DNA of 64,000 bases, from the NCBI GenBank assembly GCA_002238485.1, contig MPMG01000009.1, positions 1 through 64,000 on the forward strand. Reading direction: 5' to 3'. The notes under the pieces are model-generated. The model was not told the origin of the DNA, made no database searches, and saw only the letters and a program-made list of their open reading frames with translations. Positions 60,652 through 64,000 of the stretch are shown here, in pieces. The position numbers were made by a program, and so were the translations under genes. This stretch comes from Chloroflexi bacterium bin20. Its GTDB lineage: Bacteria; Chloroflexota; Anaerolineae; Aggregatilineales; Phototrophicaceae. Each line of letters opens with the position of its first letter. The first letter of the stretch is position 1.

Positions 60652-61922
60652 GCAAACGGAACCTCTTGGCGGTCATGCTGCTGCTGGCGGGGCTGATGGT
60701 CGCGCCGGCGCTCAGTCAAGACGACTTGATGGGCGACTTCACGCTGTCACATTACTTTGGTGGATTCGGTGGCGAATTCATTGAGCAGATCGTCGATGAT
60801 TTCATCGCGGCGAATCCAGGTCTGATGCACGCCGAAAGCCCGGTCGATCACGAGCAATTCAAGACATCCATCCTGGTGCAGTTGGCCGGTGGCAACCCGC
60901 CGGATACCTTCAGCTATTGGGCGGGCGCGCGCATCCAGTTCATTGTCGATGACGGGTTCCTGATGCCGATAGACGACATCTGGGAAGCCAACGATATGGA
61001 TTCGCAATTCCCACAAGCCGTCATCGATACCGCCGCGACCTACGACATGCACAAGTATGCCCTGCCCTTGACCCTGCACTGGGTGGGCGTCTTCTACAAC
61101 ACAGCGCTCTTTGAGCAAGTCGGCGCGATGACGCCCACAACCTGGGACGAGCTGGTCGATGTCGCCGACAAATTCAAGATGGCGGGCATCCCGGCTTTCG
61201 CGCTGGGCTCCAGAGACCGCTGGCCCGCCCAATTCTGGTTCGACATGATCTTGCTGCGCACAGCCGGCAACGACTATCGCCAGGCGCTGATGAGCGGCGA
61301 AGCCTCGTATACCGATCCAGAAGTTGTGCGCGCCTTTGGCTTGTGGAAAGAACTGGTCGATGCCGGCTACTTTAATGCCGATGCCAACGCCTATGGCTAT
61401 ATCGATTCCGCCAATATGGTCGCCAACGGCGAAGCAGCCATGACCTTGATGGGCACCTGGATCGGCGGGCACTTCGCCAGCGTAGAGATGACGCCTGCCG
61501 AAGACTTCGACTACTTCTCCTTCCCGACCATCGACGCAGACACGCCCCGCGCCTCGCTGGGTCCCATTGATACCTTCGTGGTAGCAGCCGATGCCAACAA
61601 CGCCGACGCCGCCAAAGCCTTCCTGGTCTATCTGACCAATCCCGATGTGCAATGGGCATTTGCCGAAGGCGCTGGCAACCTGGCGCCGAGCCTGATGGTC
61701 GATACCAGCAATTACAACGATGTCGTGGCGCGCATCGCTGGCGAAATCGCCGATAGCGCCGTCTACGCCTTCAACTACGACCTGGCGACGCCGCCGCCTG
61801 TCGCAGAAGTTGGCTTGAACAGCTTCTCCGAGTTCATGGCGAATCCAGGCGACTACGAAGCCATGCTCGAGCGCGTCCAAGCCGATGCCCAGGCCGAGTT
61901 CATGGCCATGATGGACGGCTAG
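60645..61922 (+). CDS. Extracellular sugar-binding protein (importer 3)
   Basis: 425 residues. Signal peptide MLSKRNLLAVMLLLAGLMVA with cleavage near ALS-QDD, no lipobox. Family 1 binding protein with LAGGNPPDTFSYWAGARIQF, FYNTALFEQVGAMTPTTWDE, MTLMGTWIGGHFASVEMTPA and DANNADAAKAFLVYLTNPDV. These features are of the trehalose/maltose or chitobiose-type ligands; the sugar is not known. It is first in the importer 3 operon, downstream of the promoter at 60520. Confidence 0.93.
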   Translation: MLSKRNLLAVMLLLAGLMVAPALSQDDLMGDFTLSHYFGGFGGEFIEQIVDDFIAANPGLMHAESPVDHEQFKTSILVQLAGGNPPDTFSYWAGARIQFIVDDGFLMPIDDIWEANDMDSQFPQAVIDTAATYDMHKYALPLTLHWVGVFYNTALFEQVGAMTPTTWDELVDVADKFKMAGIPAFALGSRDRWPAQFWFDMILLRTAGNDYRQALMSGEASYTDPEVVRAFGLWKELVDAGYFNADANAYGYIDSANMVANGEAAMTLMGTWIGGHFASVEMTPAEDFDYFSFPTIDADTPRASLGPIDTFVVAADANNADAAKAFLVYLTNPDVQWAFAEGAGNLAPSLMVDTSNYNDVVARIAGEIADSAVYAFNYDLATPPPVAEVGLNSFSEFMANPGDYEAMLERVQADAQAEFMAMMDG

Positions 61923-61935
61923 ACAGCCCACATCC

Positions 61936-62100
61936 TTGCAGCCCCTTCCCACCAAGTTTGAGGGAAGGGGTGCGGCAGGCAGCTGGTCAACCAGGCAAAC
62001 CATGCCTCCACCGGATGCCAATAGCGCGATCGCAAGATCAATGGCTCATCCGCGCAAATCCAAATCCCTCCCTCATTCTGGGGGAGGCCTGCAGGTTGGC
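61936..62100. repeat. Two palindromic repeats between importer 3 binding protein and permease
   Basis: 61943-61972 contains CTTCCCACCAAGTTTGAGGG then AAGGGG, and 62067-62095 contains CCCTCCCTCATTCTGGGGGA then GGC. Both are hairpins of the CCTCCC...GGGAGG type. They lie inside the operon, so they could adjust the ratio of binding protein to permease by stopping or stabilising the transcript. Confidence 0.6.
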
Positions 62101-62103
62101 GGA

Positions 62104-62988
62104 ATGCTACGACGCCACAAATGGATCGTGCCCGCCAGTTTCCTGCTGCTGCCGCTGCTGGTCTATTTCACATTCGTCATCCTGCCCACGTTGAACTCGC
62201 TCTATTATTCTTTCACCAACTGGGTCGGTTATGGCAGCGACTACAAGTTCATTGGCCTGGCAAACTTCGAAAAAATCTTCAGCGACCGCCTGTTCAGCAA
62301 TGCCATCCGCAATACCGCTATCTGGCTGGCGCTGGCGATGACCGTGCCGACTCTGCTGGGCTTGGCGCTGGCGCTGGGCTTGCAGGGCAAACGCAGGATT
62401 AACACGGTCTACAAGTCGCTTTTTTACCTGCCCATCTGCCTCTCGCCCGTCATCATCGGCATCATCTGGGTCTGGCTCTATAGCCCGAAGCTGGGCATCG
62501 TCAATATATTCCTGCGCGCCCTGGGCCTGAATGAACTTGCCACCGCCTGGCTGGCCAATCCCAATACCGCGCTTATTGCCGTTTTTGTCGCCTGGGCTTG
62601 GCAACAGACGGGTTTGAATATGGTCATCTTTCTGGCGGGATTGACTTCTGTGCCGGCGCCGCTGGTAGAAGCCGCCAAGGTCGATGGCGCAAACACCTGG
62701 CAGACCCTGCGCAAGGTCATCATCCCCATGCTGCGCCCGTCCACGGTGGTCGTGCTGGCGCTGACGGCGATCAACGCGCTCAAGAGCTTCGAGATCATCT
62801 GGGTGATGACACGCGGCGGTCCTTTCAACAAGTCAGACACGTTGGCGGTCTTCATGTACAGCGAGTCCTTCCGCAAGTTCAAAATGGGCTATGGCAGTTC
62901 GGCAGCCGTCATCCTCTTCGCCATGACGCTCATCATCATCTTCTTATACTTCAAGCAAATTGCCCGCGCCGAGGAACTCTATGATTAG
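62104..62988 (+). CDS. Carbohydrate ABC transporter permease, MalF type (importer 3)
   Basis: 294 residues, six helices starting with WIVPASFLLLPLLVYFTFVI, EAA loop EAAKVDGANTWQTLRKVIIP. Start at 62104, since upstream codons are read through repeats. It overlaps the next gene by 8 nt. With the MalG-type partner it forms the pore of importer 3. ATPase not encoded nearby. Confidence 0.92.
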   Translation: MLRRHKWIVPASFLLLPLLVYFTFVILPTLNSLYYSFTNWVGYGSDYKFIGLANFEKIFSDRLFSNAIRNTAIWLALAMTVPTLLGLALALGLQGKRRINTVYKSLFYLPICLSPVIIGIIWVWLYSPKLGIVNIFLRALGLNELATAWLANPNTALIAVFVAWAWQQTGLNMVIFLAGLTSVPAPLVEAAKVDGANTWQTLRKVIIPMLRPSTVVVLALTAINALKSFEIIWVMTRGGPFNKSDTLAVFMYSESFRKFKMGYGSSAAVILFAMTLIIIFLYFKQIARAEELYD

Positions 62989-63970
62989 GCCTGAGCCCCC
63001 CACCCTCCTCGAAAAGTCGGGGGGAGGCGCAACCCCCCTCAGTCCCCCCGAAAAGTCGGGGGGAGGCGCAACCCCCCTCAGTCCCCCCGAAAAGTCGGGG
63101 GGAGGCAAAGCCCCCGCGTGGATTGCGCGAGGCGTCTGGTCGAGGCGGCTGAGCGTCGCGCTGCGCTATGGCGCTTTGACAATCATGCTGGTCTTGTTCA
63201 TGGCGCCGGTCTATGGCGCGATCGTCACGGCTTTCAAGACGCAGGCTGAGGTCTCGGCGGGTGGCTATTGGACGATTCCGCGCCGCTTCACAATCGACAA
63301 CTTCGCGCGAGTCATGGACCCAGACGCGGGCAACCTGGGCTTGTACCTGGGCAACTCGCTGCTGCTGACGATTCCCGCCTCGCTGTTATCCATCGGGCTG
63401 GGCACACTGGCTGGTTATGGGCTGGGCAAGTATCGTTTTCGGGGCGATGGGCTGCTCTTCGTCTTCATCGTGGCGGGCATGTTCTTGCCGCCGCAGATCG
63501 CCTTGATCCCCGTCTTCCGCTTGATGAACGACATCGGCCTCTACGATACGCTGTGGGCGGTCATCATCATTCACACCGCTTTCGGCATCCCCATCTGCAC
63601 CCTGGTCATGCGCAATTTCTTCCAGGTCGTGCCCAATGCCCTGCGCGAGGCGGCGCTGATCGATGGCGCAAACGAATACAGCATTTTCTTGCGCATCATG
63701 CTGCCGCTGACCTTGCCGGCGCTGGCTGTGCTGGCCACCCTGCAATTCACCTGGATCTGGAACGACTTCCTGTGGCCCTTCATCCTCACGCAACGGGCGG
63801 AGAGCCGCACCATCATGGTCGGCATCTTGAACCTGACCGGGCAATACACGGTCGACTGGGGCGGACAGGCGGCGGCGAGTTTGATCGGCTCGCTGCCCAC
63901 GCTGTTCATCTTCATCTTCTTCCAGCGCTACTTCATCAAGGGGCTGACGTTGGGCGCGGTGAAGGGGTGA
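62981..63970 (+). CDS. Carbohydrate ABC transporter permease, MalG type (importer 3), with repeat-coded N-terminus
   Basis: 329 residues. The helical core from about residue 54 has EAA loop EAALIDGANEYSIFLRIMLP and C-terminus KGLTLGAVKG. Residues 6-45 are read from three tandem copies of the G-rich repeat; each 39-bp unit encodes 13 residues, EKSGGGATPLSPP, without breaking the frame. The rest of MalG is normal. The ATG at 62981 overlaps the upstream gene (8 nt). Whether the insertion impairs function is unknown; its position is before the first membrane helix and on the cytosolic side. Confidence 0.9.
   Translation: MIRPEPPTLLEKSGGGATPLSPPEKSGGGATPLSPPEKSGGGKAPAWIARGVWSRRLSVALRYGALTIMLVLFMAPVYGAIVTAFKTQAEVSAGGYWTIPRRFTIDNFARVMDPDAGNLGLYLGNSLLLTIPASLLSIGLGTLAGYGLGKYRFRGDGLLFVFIVAGMFLPPQIALIPVFRLMNDIGLYDTLWAVIIIHTAFGIPICTLVMRNFFQVVPNALREAALIDGANEYSIFLRIMLPLTLPALAVLATLQFTWIWNDFLWPFILTQRAESRTIMVGILNLTGQYTVDWGGQAAASLIGSLPTLFIFIFFQRYFIKGLTLGAVKG
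62999..63113. repeat. In-frame array of three G-rich palindromic repeats
   Basis: Reverse-oriented units of the 1-320 array. The unit CCCCCCGAAAAGTCGGGGGG and flanks are repeated at about 39-bp spacing, with one-base difference from the units at 1-80. 39 bp is a multiple of three, which keeps the frame. Confidence 0.9.
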
Positions 63971-63972
63971 AG

Positions 63973-64000
63973 ATGTTGACAGCCAAACCGAGAATCCACT
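63973..64000 (+). CDS. Partial ORF at window end, product unknown
   Basis: ATG at 63973 follows GAAGGGGTGAAG and reads MLTAKPRIH before the window ends. Position directly behind the permease suggests another gene of importer 3 operon, such as a sugar hydrolase. Too short to assign. Confidence 0.35.

Noticed and set aside
62960..62980. Upstream start for the last permease (MPAPRNS)
   Set aside because: This would extend further into the upstream permease; the ATG at 62981 with ATGATTAG overlap is the normal coupled arrangement.
1..64000. tRNA or rRNA genes
   Set aside because: No cloverleaf with TTC-rich T-arm or conserved rRNA segments was recognised by reading; a covariance search would be needed to be certain.

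Overview
This 64 kb window is GC-rich, densely coded bacterial chromosome. No rRNA, tRNA, CRISPR array or phage structural module was found. The content fits a heterotrophic member of the Chloroflexota (Anaerolineae-like): three binding-protein-dependent sugar importers, sugar-acid enzymes of the enolase superfamily, CaiB and MaoC enzymes, CarD, and many short GC-rich palindromic repeats. This placement is inferred from gene content only, because no phylogenetic marker was aligned.

Layout. 1-360 is an array of G-rich hairpin repeats, followed by an M42 aminopeptidase. 1666-11231 holds a solute-binding protein without a signal peptide, a propeller protein, and a sugar operon (binding protein, two permeases, GH3 glycosidase). 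That operon is split by an AT-richer single-chain restriction-modification gene. 11326-16073 has an L-fuconate dehydratase-like enzyme divergent from a second importer. 16087-21355 is a tandem triplication of secreted zinc-metalloprotease-like genes that carries copies of the neighbouring permease's 3' end. 21497-27933 holds sugar-acid and CoA-ester catabolism genes: enolase superfamily, rhamnose mutarotase, MaoC, CoA transferase, fuconolactonase-like amidohydrolase, oxidoreductase. 28095-31493 holds an M23 peptidase, HEAT protein, PhyH dioxygenase and SurE.

31735-35939 is a probable zinc-responsive locus. Two tandem operators precede a Fur/Zur-type regulator. This is followed by a DegT-aminotransferase-like protein that seems to lack the PLP lysine, a 36-residue ORF, a COG0523 GTPase and a WD40 protein. 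I consider this the best candidate for an undescribed system. 36283-41288 holds an MFS transporter, MurJ, a winged-helix protein and a CDF metal exporter. 41416-42496 holds two AT-richer small orphan genes. 42846-45909 holds a malic enzyme-phosphotransacetylase fusion and a TetR regulator.

46119-50058 encodes three secreted proteins, one with a C17 tract in its coding region. 50111-58163 holds an isocitrate-dehydrogenase-like enzyme, a second PhyH protein, an SbcC-like ATPase, small genes, a CarD operon and a nitrilase-family amidase. 58229-63970 holds an aldehyde dehydrogenase and IclR regulator divergent from a third importer, with a recognisable promoter, operator and 21-codon leader ORF. 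The last permease carries three translated copies of the same G-rich repeat that opens the window.

None of the three importers encodes its own ATPase, so a shared MalK/MsmK-type ATPase elsewhere is expected. Several features look like marks of repeat mobility and recombination: MITE-like elements with 14-bp inverted ends, repeats read as protein, homopolymer tracts near genes for exported proteins, and a mosaic tandem duplication.
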